A stretch of DNA of 64,000 nucleotides from assembly GCA_036927565.1 (NCBI GenBank), contig JAYESD010000004.1, positions 65,656,933-65,720,932 on the forward strand, in the 5' to 3' direction. The position numbers were made by a program, and so were the translations under genes. This DNA is from Tuctoria greenei. Taxonomy: Eukaryota; Streptophyta; Magnoliopsida; Poales; Poaceae. Positions 11,460 through 23,353 of this stretch are shown one piece after another (within the stretch, counting starts at the first letter, position 1; each line of letters opens with the position of its first letter). The notes under the pieces are model-generated. The model saw nothing but the letters and a program-made list of their open reading frames with translations, ran no database searches and was not told where the DNA came from.

Positions 11460-14400
11460 TGTATGTGGTGACCAGAATCTCGACCTCCAAGGATCTCATT
11501 GGGTGGTGTTGTGCGATGCAACACCCAACAGTATACAAGAAAAGGAAGAGAACAATTTACAATACCAAGTCATTATTGAAAAGCACAACGACAGTTTTAA
11601 AATACTAATGAAAGTAAAGAGAACTATACATCATAGCTACGCTCTCAGCACTAGCTATGCAAAATCAAAGTCATCCGTGCCTTGGATACTTCGCACTACC
11701 AACACACAACTCACGGCGGCGTGCAGGGTTCCCACTCGGCTGTAAACCCTGGAGGGGGTGCAACCTCGTCATCAAACCCGTCATCAGTCGTATAATCTGC
11801 AAAAACTCATTAAGTGCAAACGTGATCATAAGGCTCAGCAAGACTAACCCATCTCACTAGACATCTGCAAGAGTGAATACTAAGCATAGGTAAGGTAAAG
11901 CATAAAGGAGTTGCCTACAAGTGGATCCTTATAGTCATGTTTTAACTTGCACATGACATTCTTAAGGCACGGCACATCATAGACTCCACAATGAAACAAG
12001 AAACGTTTTACTGATGATATGACGTGCACAAAGCACATAATGCTTTTACAGGTAAAGTATGGGGAAACTGTAAACTTTTAATTGTACTATTTCTAAACCA
12101 AACAGGGTTGTCCAAGCAATTTGTAATCCCATATATCATATTCTCCTGACTTCTTCGGTATTTACTATGTCACAGCGTAGTGAACAAGTGGTACTCTATT
12201 ACCTTGAGGGACGGTGATTGCAATCAGGACATACCCGGAACAACACGACACATACACACTTTTGGAAATGTCAGCGAGTACTTACAGAAGTACCTACGTA
12301 ACAACTCAGTACTAGTCATATATGGCCACCTTTCACTAAACACTTGAATGTCGAAGCGGTCGATCCGTCACGAGCAGGAGGTCACTACGTGGGGCGTACT
12401 CTGACGTGCCCACTAGCTGATTTACACATTGCTGCCCTCAATCCACGCCTATAAAACGGAACGGAATGCCTCGACAAACTAGTATCAAGCTACATCAGTT
12501 TACTGGAGCCCATTCCTCTAGTATGTCGCTGGTTCAAGTTTGTCCAGCAGGGCCGCACACGAAACGGTCCTCAATCGACACAAGCAGGACTACACACGTG
12601 AGACCACGTCTCGCTGCATCCTACCCACTGCTCGGTCTCAATTTCATATTCATAAACCATTTTCTGATTCCAGATCTTCCCGTGTGATAAAATTTCTATC
12701 TCGCGAGTAGATTCCAACTATTCGACTTCTACCGAATTCCTATGAGCATAAGCATAGCAGTGTCTACTCAACGGGCCGTAGACCTACCCAAGACTCCATT
12801 GGATTTGTGGGCCATGCAAGTGGATGTCACACACCTTAAACGTAATGCACAATCATCTGAAGACATAAGGTGAAATAAAAATAGCAAAACATTGTAAGAA
12901 ACTTAAATGCAAATTGGGGCTTGCCTGAATGCGAGTCTGAGCCTATTTTAGTTTCTGGCAGCTGGACCTACAAAGCTTCCGGCTGCTCCTCGATTTCAGC
13001 TACTACACGATATGCATATACTAGGTATGAATGACTTTGAAAATAATTAATATGTTTGGGGTTGTGTGAATATCCTAGGATGAACATAAGATAATTATCT
13101 TAATTGGCTTTGGGACTTTTATGGTAGATACTAGTGACTATAAAGAAGACTCTTGCAAAGAACATGAGATGATCAGGGAAGTTTGTTGTTCTTAAAAATT
13201 ATGGTAAACAATAACCTTCTCTAAATTTTGGTTGAAATTTTGGAGACCTATCATGGCTACCAGGGGTTGTATCATGTAGAGGGGGGTCTCACTAGTTCTA
13301 GGAAATTTTATTTCACTATTTTTCTAACTTTCCTACAGGGAGAAACTGATTTTTCAAGTTTGGGTAAATTTCTGGAAATTGGTTTTTTCCATTTTTCTCA
13401 ATTTATAACTACATAGAGATTTGGAATATGACCAACCCAGTATTTTAAGTCCAAAGAACTTGAAATCTTTACTGGAGATCAAGGGTATTAACAATAGTGG
13501 TCTAACAAAAATTGGGAATTTTCCGATTAACAGAGCTGTAGGAATGAATTCTTTAAACCTTTTTCTTATCTGAATTATAGAGAAATTTCTATGGCTTTTC
13601 ATACAAATCTAAGTGCACCACTGGACTGTATTCTTCATGCTGGTTCTAACAAAATTTATTTGGGAATATTTGGATAATTCTACTAGAATTTATGGATTTT
13701 CCAAGTTTGGATTGAATCTGGATTTATTTTCCTATAGGAAATTTCAAATAAAGGGGCAGGTCCCACTTCATTTAAATCAGGCCAATCAGAACTGAGTCAC
13801 ACCGGGAGCCACGGGGTTAACCCGCACAGCCACACCGGATCCGCGTTCACAGTTGATCCCACACGAGAGGGCGTCGTTGGCAGGTGGGACCTGCACCCTT
13901 TGTCTACCTCCTGACATGGCGGCGTCTCTCGCTGGAACCGCGGTAGTGCTTCACCGGACCTAGTTGCGTCGACCTCCTTCTGTCCTCGCCTTGACCGCTT
14001 AACCATAAAATCAACCGCACAAGCCGATGGTGGTGTCCAATCAAGTCGGCGATGGCCGGAGACGGCGGTGCGACGGTGACGGCGGAGCTAGGGTTTTAGC
14101 GTTCGTCGAAAACGCTCGGAAATGGCGTAATAGGCTTGGGAAAAGGTCGGGAATGTTCCTGGGAGCACCAAGATGATGATTTGGGGGTTAGAATGGCGTG
14201 ACATCACTGGCAAAGCTGAGTTCGATGGCAAAGTACGGTTTTTCAGCCAGCGGTCGCGAAATCTCGAAATCTAAGGTGCTCGGTTGATAACTTTCAGGGT
14301 CCTTCGGCAAGGAGCTTCGTTAGGACATACAAAAGCTATCTACTAACCATATTAAAGGATGATTGCAAGAATGAAATGAATTTAAGCGCGAAGCCTTGCT

Positions 14401-15435
14401 GTTCTATTGAGAAATCGTTCGGTTATCGAATAAGAACTCGAGCTACACTTCATGTCATAGGCTTAGATTCTGTGAGCATAAACTAGAGAGGATTGCGAAC
14501 CTTTTTTCTTAAAGGATCAAGGCTGGAGATGGCCTAGAACTGGAGCTCGACGGTGAGACAGTGATGGTTCTCGACGGCTTCCTCGACGGTGACCGAAAAA
14601 CTTCAAAATACCCAAGCAGAAGCTATGTCACGATCAATGACCAAATAGAATACGTAGAGGAGGTTGTGACAAACCTTTTATCTACTTATAGCTTGGGGAG
14701 AAACGACTTCAATCATCGGCGAAAGCTCGATCGAACAGAGGCAGCGGAAATGGCCTGAACCGAGGTGGAGCTCAATGGCGACGGCCAAGGTGGGGTATTT
14801 ATAGGGACGGAGGGATGAGGGGAGCGCGCCACAGCGCAAGCAAGCAGGCCGCTCGGTGGATGCATGTCGCCTCGCGGTGTCGTGCGCTGCTGGCATCGAT
14901 CGGCGGGAAGAGCTGGATACAGAGCACCCCGTGGGTTGCACTCGAGTGGGTTAGGCTCACAGTGGGTCCCACATCCTCTTATCCACTTTCCCTCTCTGCA
15001 ACTTCAATTCTCCTACCAAACTTGATCCCAACATTCTAGATTTTTGTGGGGAGGCTCAAATAAATATCTGGAATTTGATTCTGCAATTGGAATTCGATTT
15101 GGAGCAAGTCACATTTGAATTTCAAATTTGAATTTGAAATTGGATGAAATTCAATGGTGTCTCTGAATTAAATAGCAACTGAGTTCCAAAAATTGTGAAA
15201 CTTTGAGGATAAGTCACGCAAGTCATGCTAACACAATCTTGATGTTCAAATAGGTTGTACAGAATTCAAAATTTGAATTCCTAATATGGTCTGAATTTGC
15301 TAAGCGTCCCAAATCAAATAGCAAATGGAGTTCAAAATTTATGAAACTTTGCATGAAGTCTATTTGGAATTTGAGAAAGCCATCAAAAAATTTATGGCCT
15401 CAGATTTGAATAATTTTGACAGGGTCAAATGTACA
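11460..15435 (-). repeat. Long gypsy LTR, Tekay/Del-like, about 4 kb
   Basis: The left edge is set by the primer site at 11448-11459. The right edge is proposed at a TGTACA (15430-15435), giving TGTA...TACA ends; this is not confirmed by a second copy. A minus-strand CCTATAAATA box at 14796-14805 separates a U3 of about 630 bp, rich in AATTTGAATT words, from a very long transcribed part. That part has a gene-like GC-rich leader (13790-14800) and an AT-rich stretch (13000-13790). LTRs of 3-4 kb with this layout are typical of the Tekay/Del branch. No gag or pol of this element is present in the window. Confidence 0.5.
14796..14805 (-). promoter_or_regulatory. TATA box of the long gypsy LTR
   Basis: The minus strand reads CCTATAAATA, followed downstream (leftward) by a GC-rich untranslated leader. 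Confidence 0.55.
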
Positions 15436-15575
15436 GTAGCATATTCAATTTGTAATTAATTTGAATATATATTGGGTACTTGTAAGACCTATGTGTGCTG
15501 AATACATTGGCTTGTAGTGAATATACTTGCTTTGATGATAAAAGTTTTTAATATCAACAAAACACCTTTTTATCA

Positions 15576-15985
15576 AGGTCCGACTCTAGCTCCAAGCTAT
15601 AGCAAGGTCCGACCATAGGTCCGACTTGTTTTGGGTAGCTCCGGCGACGTTAGATGCTAGGTCCGACTTCTTGGTAAGGTCCGACTAGCTTTGGTTAGCT
15701 CCGGTGTGCTTTATCTTTAGCTCCGGCATGTCTTTGATAGCTCTGACATATATTTGATAGCTCCGACATGCTTTTGCTAAGCTCCGACGTACTTTGTCTA
15801 GCTCCGGCTTTGGGTTGACTAGTTTTGACTAGTTTTTGGTAAGCTCTGGCGCTAGGTATTGCTAGCTTTTGTAAGCTCCGGCGGGAGCTTGGTTATACTA
15901 GTTTTGGTAAGCTCTGGCGTTAGGTTCTACTAGCTTTTGTTAGCTCCGACTCAAGCTCCGGGTTGCTCTGGCAAGGTCCGGAACT
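15576..15985 (+). repeat. Short-word repeat cluster in the solo LTR
   Basis: About 15-20 irregularly spaced copies of GGTCCGAC, AGCTCCGGC or AGCTCTGGC words are separated by TTTGGTTAG-like spacers. The related LTR at 59955-61452 has only one or two copies in the matching place, so the cluster is an expansion. Confidence 0.7.
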
Positions 15986-16752
15986 TGACTGTAGTGCTTC
16001 TGCTTTTCATTTGCAATGTTTCGTACTTGCTTTACATTGTTGGAAAGATTGCTTAGTATTCTTTTACTAAGTTTTTGGTGCGTTTTGATTGATATGGATG
16101 ATATCGTGTTACTGTGGTTTTGCAACATGCTTATGTGAGGTTCTCACGTAAGGTGTTGTGTTCAGAACTGACGTGAGTCAAGTCGAGGACTTGGGCTCGT
16201 ATGGATTGGTTGTTTATTTATGTGCAGGTGTTGCTTGATTTCAAGTCATGGCTGGTGACGGGATCCATTGGACAAGTCTCAGGGAGGAGATAAGGTTCCA
16301 ACAACCAAGTTCGGGAGGAATTGTGGTTGAGCTGATCAGGAGGTCGCGCAGGATGATTGAATCAAGGGCAGTGCATATGAAGGTTACTGGACGTCGAAGG
16401 AATGTGTTCGCACGTATGCATGCGGTGCATGACGTGGCAACATGGTTCCAAAGATGGGATAAGGAAGGAAAGATCTGGTTGGAAGGATCGGATCGTAACT
16501 GTTGATGACTTTGGCTGCGGCGGAGTCGATTATGGCTCGGTATGGAAAGTACCGAGTTGGTTATGTTAGGATTTCGTGTGTGTCACGAATTTAAGTTGTT
16601 TAGGAATGTGGGATATATTCCTAAGGTGTTTGGGATTCTTAAGATTGCTTCTATCTGCGTATAGAAGAATCTTGAGCAGTTATGGAAAGTTACGATTTGT
16701 GATCTGAGTAGGATTGGAGTCCTAGTTGATATTGGGTTGGCCTAAGGGCTGG

Positions 16753-16761
16753 TTATATAAG
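16753..16761 (+). promoter_or_regulatory. TATA box of the solo LTR
   Basis: TTATATAAG lies within GCTGGTTATATAAGCAAGGG. The same string is conserved in the inverted copy at 60559-60569. An AATAAA follows at about 16820. Confidence 0.65.
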
Positions 16762-17370
16762 CAAGGGAGCCCAGAACTCGTTGTGCACGACTTTGGGGCT
16801 GTTCCTCTTGTGTTCTATTGAATAAAATTCGTAGTTTGAAGGAACTTTTGTGCCTTGTTCGTCCGACTTGTTCCAGACAAGTTTTAATCGTCGAGTTTCT
16901 GGACAGCACTACCTTTCGTCAGTGGTTTTATCATAACTCGAGTTTTACAGATCCAATTGACGTGATTCTTTTTGTGTTGTCTTCACAACTTGATTATCTA
17001 TCATATGTCAAAATTTCACGGTTATTGGATTTGTGGTCTATGATCTACACGAGTTTCTTTGCAGCATTCCAGAACTGTTTTTTCTCGGGTAGGGCACATT
17101 GACCATTGTTTGATGTTTCGATCATAACTTGAGTTTTTCTCGACGGATTTGAGTGATTCTTTTTGTGCTGTCTTCGTGACTTTATTTTATCTGATATATA
17201 TCACTTTTGTCACGGTGAAACATGTTTAGATTAGTCTCACACATGATTTCTTTAACAGATCGTTTTTCTGTTGAAAGGGTTTGGGGTTTAATTGTTTCCG
17301 CTGCGTGAAATTTTTAAATCTACCATTCACCCCCCCTCTGGTAGCTTTTCACGTGCTCTTCGGTCCTACA

Positions 17371-18180
17371 GTACTGCATATTAATTTGACCTAGGATCCT
17401 CCATTCAAATAATTCCAAATATTGAAGAGAGGTCAAAAGAATTTATCTAAGATTATTGGTGAAGTCCATTCCTCATGTTAATAAAATTTAAGCATGAGTG
17501 GAAGAAAATATTTGATGAGATCAAGTTCATAAGCCTAGGGTTGATAACCAACTTACAACTGAACCTCATATGAAGGAAAATATGAGATTTTACAATGGTT
17601 CACCGGAGCGCCATTCCTGCGATACTCAATAGAAAGCGACAAAGGGGCAAATTTTCTTATACCTCGACTGATCCACATACTCCTCTCTTTTATTGGCCAG
17701 ATTAGCAAGCTTGGCCTCATCCTGGTCATGATGTATCGCCACGAAGATGTATGAGTTTTTGACAAATGCCATCTGAGTGGTCACTGGATAAGTCTGTTTC
17801 AACGGACTAGTCCGATTTGATTACAATAATTACAACAGACTAGTCCATTCCTGCATGGACTAGTATTGTTTGGAGTGTGAGTGCTGGGAATTCAAGCTAC
17901 CGGCAAGAATTCACAGTGCGATACAACACCGTTTGTCCGCTGCCTGGTGTCAGAGGAGAGGAACTAGAGGCAGGAGCAGATCAAGGGGGTGTGGCCGAAT
18001 CATCAGTGTGACATGAGCTCCCACTACCTGATCCAGAAACCCCACCACCGCCAGAGGGTCATGTCCCAACTTCGTGACCCCAACCTCTCAAATAGAGCAA
18101 CACTCATTCAAGTGCCTTCCAATGATCATCTCATGCATTTTATGTAAACCGACTAAGTTTGCTCACAACATAGGAGATAT
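17371..18180. other. Degraded sequence left of a copia scrap
   Basis: No intact coding region is seen. Three GGACTAGTCC-like words occur at 17800-17870. Part may be the pol-to-RNase H hinge of the copia element whose tail follows, but no motif proves it. Confidence 0.25.
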
Positions 18181-18290
18181 CAGGTCAGCTTGTTGATATT
18201 TTCACAAAACCGTTTGGTGCTTCACGTTTTGCTACCCTTTGTGGTGAGTTTGGCGTTCGCACCCGCATGGCTTGTTCTAAGGGGGAGCAC
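18180..18290 (+). pseudogene. Copia RNase H C-terminal scrap
   Basis: One frame reads QLVDIFTKPFGASRFATLCGEFGVRT, the usual end of a copia RNase H (compare QLADIFTKPL at about 36633). A purine-rich AAGGGGGAGC follows at about 18280, as expected for a polypurine tract before a 3' LTR. Upstream pol is gone. Confidence 0.7.
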
Positions 18291-18454
18291 AAACAAACAA
18301 TGCAAATGCTATCATTGGATATGCTACAATTATGATTTAAATCAGAGTTATGAGTGTTTATTTTTTCATAGCCAAAGAATTGCATCTAGCATTTATTTTG
18401 CTTTTTTTTAGACCTCAAAACGTGAATTGGACAAATTCCTTCTCTTAGGAATAC

Positions 18455-18564
18455 ATACAGGAAAAAGGATAATGGTAGCCCTCCCATTAACTACTTCATT
18501 TTCATTTATGTACAAGAAAAAGTATAATGGTAGACCTCCCATTAACTACTTCATTTTCATTCAT
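18455..18564 (+). repeat. Two-copy 55-bp tandem repeat
   Basis: Two adjacent copies share TAATGGTAG.CCTCCCATTAACTACTTCATTTTCATT with a few differences, period 55 bp. Confidence 0.75.
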
Positions 18565-18899
18565 GTACAACATAAAGGATTTGTTCACATTGGATAAATT
18601 GGATTAAAGGAATTCTTCATAGTGGTACTTCATCCATTTTATTGAATGGAGTTTCGGTGGGGAAACTGGACAAGTCTGGTAGTCGGACCAGGTCCGAACT
18701 TAACTATCAGTTCGAACTTGTCTAGGAGGCCGAACTTGTCTGACCCTGAGGGCGGACTAGTTCAATCCTAGACAGCAAATTCTCATATATTTTGTGATAT
18801 TTGCAAGGAGTGATCCATATGGACTAAATTTTCACAAATATTCTCAATGAATATGGTCAGTAGAACACACAAATAATCATACCGACCTTACTTTGTCGC
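18565..18899. other. Probable copia LTR remnant
   Basis: There is no coding sequence. GGTCCGAACTT, TTCGAACTTGTC and GCCGAACTTGTC words near 18690-18740 resemble a repeat-rich LTR U3, perhaps of the copia scrap just upstream. No boundary was found. Confidence 0.25.
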
Positions 18900-19180
18900 A
18901 ACACCAGAACGGTAAAGTGTCTATAGTTAGGGTGCAGGACCAGGCTAAGCAGGCATCACACTCTGGACCTTCCATCGGAATTGGTTTTTCAAGCGAGTAG
19001 GCCATTCAGTGAGCACGATATCTCAAATGAGAAAACTACCAGAAATACCCAAACACATCACTGGTACTTCGAGTTGCCAATCAGCGATAGGATAGCACAA
19101 ACCTACTATTGGAATTTAGCAAGATGTAACAAAGAGAAAAGTAGTCGTGGTTAGAGGTCAATTGAGGTAAGTAATGGTCC

Positions 19181-19700
19181 CTATTGGTGCTCGGGGGCCG
19201 AGCTAGGCGCCGCCACTATGAACGCAGCCGCAGCCAGCTCACAGCTATACTGCTCGAGCAGTAGGGCCTGCAAGAAGTTTGCCTGTGCCGTGATGATCCC
19301 CTTAGGGCCGAGCATCTTCAGCTTGAGGTTGGTGTAGTTTGGGATTGCCAGGAAGTTTGCGTAGCCCGACCTTCCCACAATGGCCTTGTAGGTGCCATCG
19401 AAGTCGGAAGTTGGACTTGACCCTGAACTTGACGGGGAGGTCGATCTTTCCCAGTGGCACTGCTTGCTGGCCAGGGAAGATGTCGCGGAAGGGGGCTCGT
19501 ATCGGATAGAGGCTTGAACACGATATTCCCAAGGCGTCGAGGGTCCCAACATAGAGGTTGTTGAGACTTCTTCACCCATCCATTAGGATCTTAGTCAAAC
19601 GTTCCGAGCCTATGACCGGGTCCACGACCAAGGGGAAGCGCCCATGCTACAGTATGAGATCTGGATGGTCCAATATGTCAAAAGTGACAATCATTTCGGA
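19181..19700 (-). pseudogene. Retropepsin remnant
   Basis: Fragments in two frames match the RIRE2-type protease. They include LVVDPVIGSERLTKILMDG, where a stop replaces the second Gly of the DGG active site, then PFRDIFPGQQAVPLGKIDLP, and GRSGYANFLAIPNYTNLKLK followed by QYSCELAAAA. A frameshift lies near 19430. Confidence 0.65.
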
Positions 19701-19859
19701 TCACCAAAGGAAGGTCAGGATGCCCAGGGCGGCAATGTTGACTTCCAAGGTCATCAGTTTCTGCTTAGGCAGCTTTTGTAAGCTTGACTTCCCCAGAAGA
19801 TCATGTGGTAGCCCTCCGGCCTTGGGAAGGTTGGCTCATTGAGCTTGGGGCTTGACTCG

Positions 19860-21533
19860 GCGGCCTTCTTGCGTTTGTCACCTGCAGGACTTGGCTCCTT
19901 GCTAGTGAAGCTCTTCAGGAGGGCATAGTTCTTGAGGGCATGCTTGATCGGATAGGCATGGTTGGTGCATGGCTTATCAAGGAGCTTCTAAAAGTGGTAT
20001 GTTGGTGCCGCTATTGACCTCTTGCCATCATAGTGCTCGGCAGTCATGACAAGGTCTGAGCTATTGTCGATTGGATGCTAGCGCTTGTTGGCACCTGCCT
20101 TCTTCTTCTTGTCGCCCTTGTGAGGTGTCCCTTCTTCCCCATGTTGAGGTTCTTCGACTTCACTTTTTTCAAGATGGGCCCGTTTGCCTCCTCGCCGAAG
20201 GCGTGGTTGGTGGCTATGTCGACAAGGTCTTTGGTGCTTCTTCGTTTGATGCAACCGAGCTTGTTCACAAGAGACCCATAAGTCGTTCCAGAGAGGAAAG
20301 CTGTGATGACATCGGCGTCGGCGACATCGGGGAGTTTGTTGCACTTCTTTGAGAAGCGTCAAATTTAGTGTCGAAGGGTTTCATCCTACTTCTACTGGCA
20401 ACCCTTGTGGTACCAAGAGTTACCAAAGCGTGTTTAGGTCCCCTGCATGTTGCCAACGAATGTCTCCCAAGGCTCAACCCAATCTAGAATGCATTTGTGT
20501 GGGAGATATTCCAGCCAGGCTCGGGCTAACTCGGCTATGTAGATGGGGAAGTACAGGATAATGAAGTTATCATCAACAGCTCCACCGACTTTGCAAGCTA
20601 GGAGGTAGTCCTCTAGCCAAACGTTGGGGTTGGTGTCACTGTGATACTTCCCAATGTTGGACGGGGCCCGGAACCCCTATGTAAAGCAAGCGTTGCGTAT
20701 CCATTTCCTGAAGGCTTTTGGCCCTAAGGAGTTGGGGCTTCGGCTCAGAGCCTCTTTGTCACCATAGCGGCCACCTCGATGCTATTAGCGTTGTCGAGGC
20801 CTAGGCAGTGAATCTGCGAGGCCTTCTTGATCTCATCGTTGGCCTTGACGGTGCGATGAAGGTCACACGATGCTACATGCTCTTGTATCGAGTTGCGTGA
20901 TGGGGTCGACAATCGAGTCCTTTCGAGTTCGGTTGCTCTGCTGAACCCACAAGTCCTGGTAGGGCTCACATTGCTCCGATCGTGTCCGCGACTCTGACCA
21001 GGAGTCGTGAAGCCCCATGCTCGAGCGAGATAGCTTTTAGCTTGTTGGACAGTGGCCAAGGCTAGGAGGGCCCGTAGATCTTGGTCATACTGCCGAACTT
21101 CAGGGTCAGTGGGCTCAAGTATGTTGCACATTATGGCGGTTGTGGCAGCCACATTCTGGCTGGCTCGTTTGAAACTTGGGGTACGACGGTCATTGACGAT
21201 GCCGGCTTGGACTTGGTAGGCGTGGAGGCTCGCTGTGTTCCTCCCCGTGCTGGGGCTGGGGCATGCTGTTGTCGTGAATGCAGCAGCATCCACGTCTAGT
21301 TGTGCTTGCTCGGCTTTCAGAGCGCCACGCCATGAGCTGGTCAAGAAGCTTGAGGCTCTGTAGTTCCAGCAGCTCAAGATCAACCTATGTGGTTGCGTTG
21401 GATGATGTGGCGACTTTGGGGGCATCGATCTTCTTGATGAAGTGACATTCACGTGAGGGGTGCTTGCTTCCTTGTGTGTTGTTGCCGGAGCTCGAGCTAT
21501 ACTGCAGAATATAGTGGAGGGATGTTGACGCAC
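19860..21533 (-). pseudogene. RIRE2-like Gag remnant
   Basis: The longest frame is 20745-21533, a Gag N-terminal part with NILEPTDPEVRQYDQDLRALL; the retrotransposon Gag core around 20100-20700 is broken into short frames. I find no complete zinc knuckle. The assignment rests on position between the LTR and protease as well as composition. Confidence 0.5.
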
Positions 21534-21836
21534 GCTCGATCATCCCCGTGAAGGGTGGCGTCGAGCAATTGCAGGTAGCGCATTGTTTGGAGTCGTCGAT
21601 TGCCTAGCATGTCCTAGATTGGACGCTGGACCCCTTGTTAGAGACCCGGAGGGTGCTAGAGTCGCTGACGAAGAAGTACATACTCTTGAAGCGAAGGGCC
21701 TGATGCGTGAGGGTGAGGTTGGACTCTGGCTCATCACCCCCGGCAGCAACAAACTCTAAGTTGCCGAAAAGGACTCTCGTGCCACGCACGAAATCGAAGC
21801 ATGATGAAGCCCCAGTCCCCTACCTAGTGTGCCAAC

Positions 21837-22544
21837 TGTATGTGTTCAGATTACCGACTAGTACCGATTGCGCCGCACATTCGTCCTCGAGGTGGCCTAT
21901 CTATGACACAATGGATTAATACTGGTTCAGGCAAGGTGCCCTACGTCCAGTTTGTGTGTCTCACTCCTTTTGTTGAAAATGGGGAAGTTATCTTATAGGC
22001 GAGTTGTCTCTCTTGCACGAGGATGACCATTGGTCCTTTTTATTGGTCTCCCAGCCTGTGTTTCTCTCTCTCTCTCTCTCACCTGCCCCCGTAAGTCGGG
22101 AACCTGATTTATTAGGGTGCCTACCCCTTCACGTGTTGAACGGGCTGCCTAATGAAGCAGCCGGGGCGAGGAGATTGCCGTTCAGTGTTCTCCTATCTTA
22201 TCGCCGGGGGAGCCGTACAAGGGCGCATGTGCACCCGCCATGCCGCGCACATGCCCGTCGTTCCATCGGATGTGACGGGGCATCGAGGGCGCAAGTGGAT
22301 CCAACAAAATGCTCCAGGGGCCCACTCGAATGCTCTTAACTTGGTCATGTTGGCGCCCGCTCCACATTGGAGATCACCTGAGCTTGGGCTCGGGCACTCA
22401 GGGTCTCGTTCTGCCATCTTGATCCTTCGAGGGCGTATTCCCCAGGAAACACGTCACGGCGCGGGGCAATGTACCTGCATGCTGCAAGTGACTTGTACCT
22501 CCTGTACTCGTACCTCCTGTTAGCTGGGGTTCAGCACCCCGTCA
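21837..22544 (-). repeat. 5' LTR of the RIRE2-like element
   Basis: Inside edge: GCCAAC/TGTATGTG, with a decayed primer site (TTGGCacactAGGTAGGGG on the minus strand). Outside edge at CGTCA (22544), giving a minus-strand start of TGACGGGGTGCTGAACC. A CCTATAAGA box is at 21991-22000 (minus) and a (CT)n run at about 22064-22081. The second LTR is absent. Confidence 0.55.
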
Positions 22545-23350
22545 GTAGTGTAGTGCGAAATACCAGCCTCCAATGGACTACGAAAATGGGATGCGCATTC
22601 TATGGCGACGGTCAAACAGGACACAAATATGCATTCTCATCATGAAGACCCAGCTACTGTGTCAACCACCGAGTGAGGGAAAGGGAAAGGGACGACCGAC
22701 TGGCAATTTTTTCGGCCGGTGAGACCGACGGCGTGATTTTGTGGCGCCTAAGAGAGGAAGCTGAGCGAGGCAGCGGGTGTGATTCGGCAACATCGCCAGG
22801 ATTAGGATTTGGTTGCGGTGAACGACGGCGGCAGTGGGATTCGGCGGCGTCAGCGACCTATTCAGTAACAACACACCATCGGAGGTACAAGAGACGCCGT
22901 TGTCCCCCGAGTCTTGCAGATGCTCCCCCAAATCTGGCCAAATTTAGTGTCATTTGGGTAGATCTAGTAAATAGAATCAGTGTTGGTGGTTGAGTAGAAG
23001 TTTTTTGTTATCTCGGCCAAATCCGTACTGACAACAAGTTTGGACACTAAAATTTGGTACTGCATAGACATAGTATTAGTTTTTTCTAGGCTTATGTATA
23101 TAATAGTATCTTGTCTTCTTGTTCTTGCTTTATCACCTGAATTTTAGTACTGCATAATATTAGTCTTGTTTATGTTAATAAAGATTATAGATGAAGCAAG
23201 AAGATATATGTGTGTTCTGAATTTTGGTTTCTCTTGTTTATGTGTTACCAGAATTTAGTCTTGCTACAAAATGTGGTTTGGACCTCAAATTTTCTACTCC
23301 ATAATAAAGTCTTGTTTGGTTAGTTTGTTCTAGTCCAGTTCCATTATTGT
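22545..23350. other. Unassigned stretch upstream of the Harbinger-type ORF
   Basis: Two overlapping frames on opposite strands (22662-22993) show no recognisable motif. The block at 22670-22960 is GC-rich and could be a leader exon; 22990-23350 is AT-rich. Confidence 0.25.
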
Positions 23351-23353
23351 AGG

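Larger units (their letters stand above)
15481..17370 (+). repeat. Solo sirevirus-type LTR with perfect target-site duplication
   Basis: The LTR starts TGTAAGACCTATGTGTG and ends CTTCGGTCCTACA. GTACT lies immediately on both sides (15476-15480 and 17371-17375). No primer site or polypurine tract adjoins it, so it is a solo LTR left by recombination between two LTRs. Nearly the same sequence occurs in inverted orientation at 59955-61452, where it is the 3' LTR of a sirevirus. This copy is about 390 bp longer, largely because of short repeats at 15576-15985. Confidence 0.85.
18900..22544 (-). mobile_element. RIRE2-like gypsy deletion derivative
   Basis: On the minus strand: LTR (22544-21837), degraded primer site, gag, and part of the protease. 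The sequence then passes directly into the non-coding spacer (18928-19060) that in the Tat element at the left lies beyond integrase. RT, RNase H and integrase are missing. The element is non-autonomous, either by internal deletion or truncation. Confidence 0.6.

Noticed and set aside
22662..22993. Overlapping frames on both strands as a possible host gene exon
   Set aside because: Neither frame shows a known motif and GC content explains their openness.
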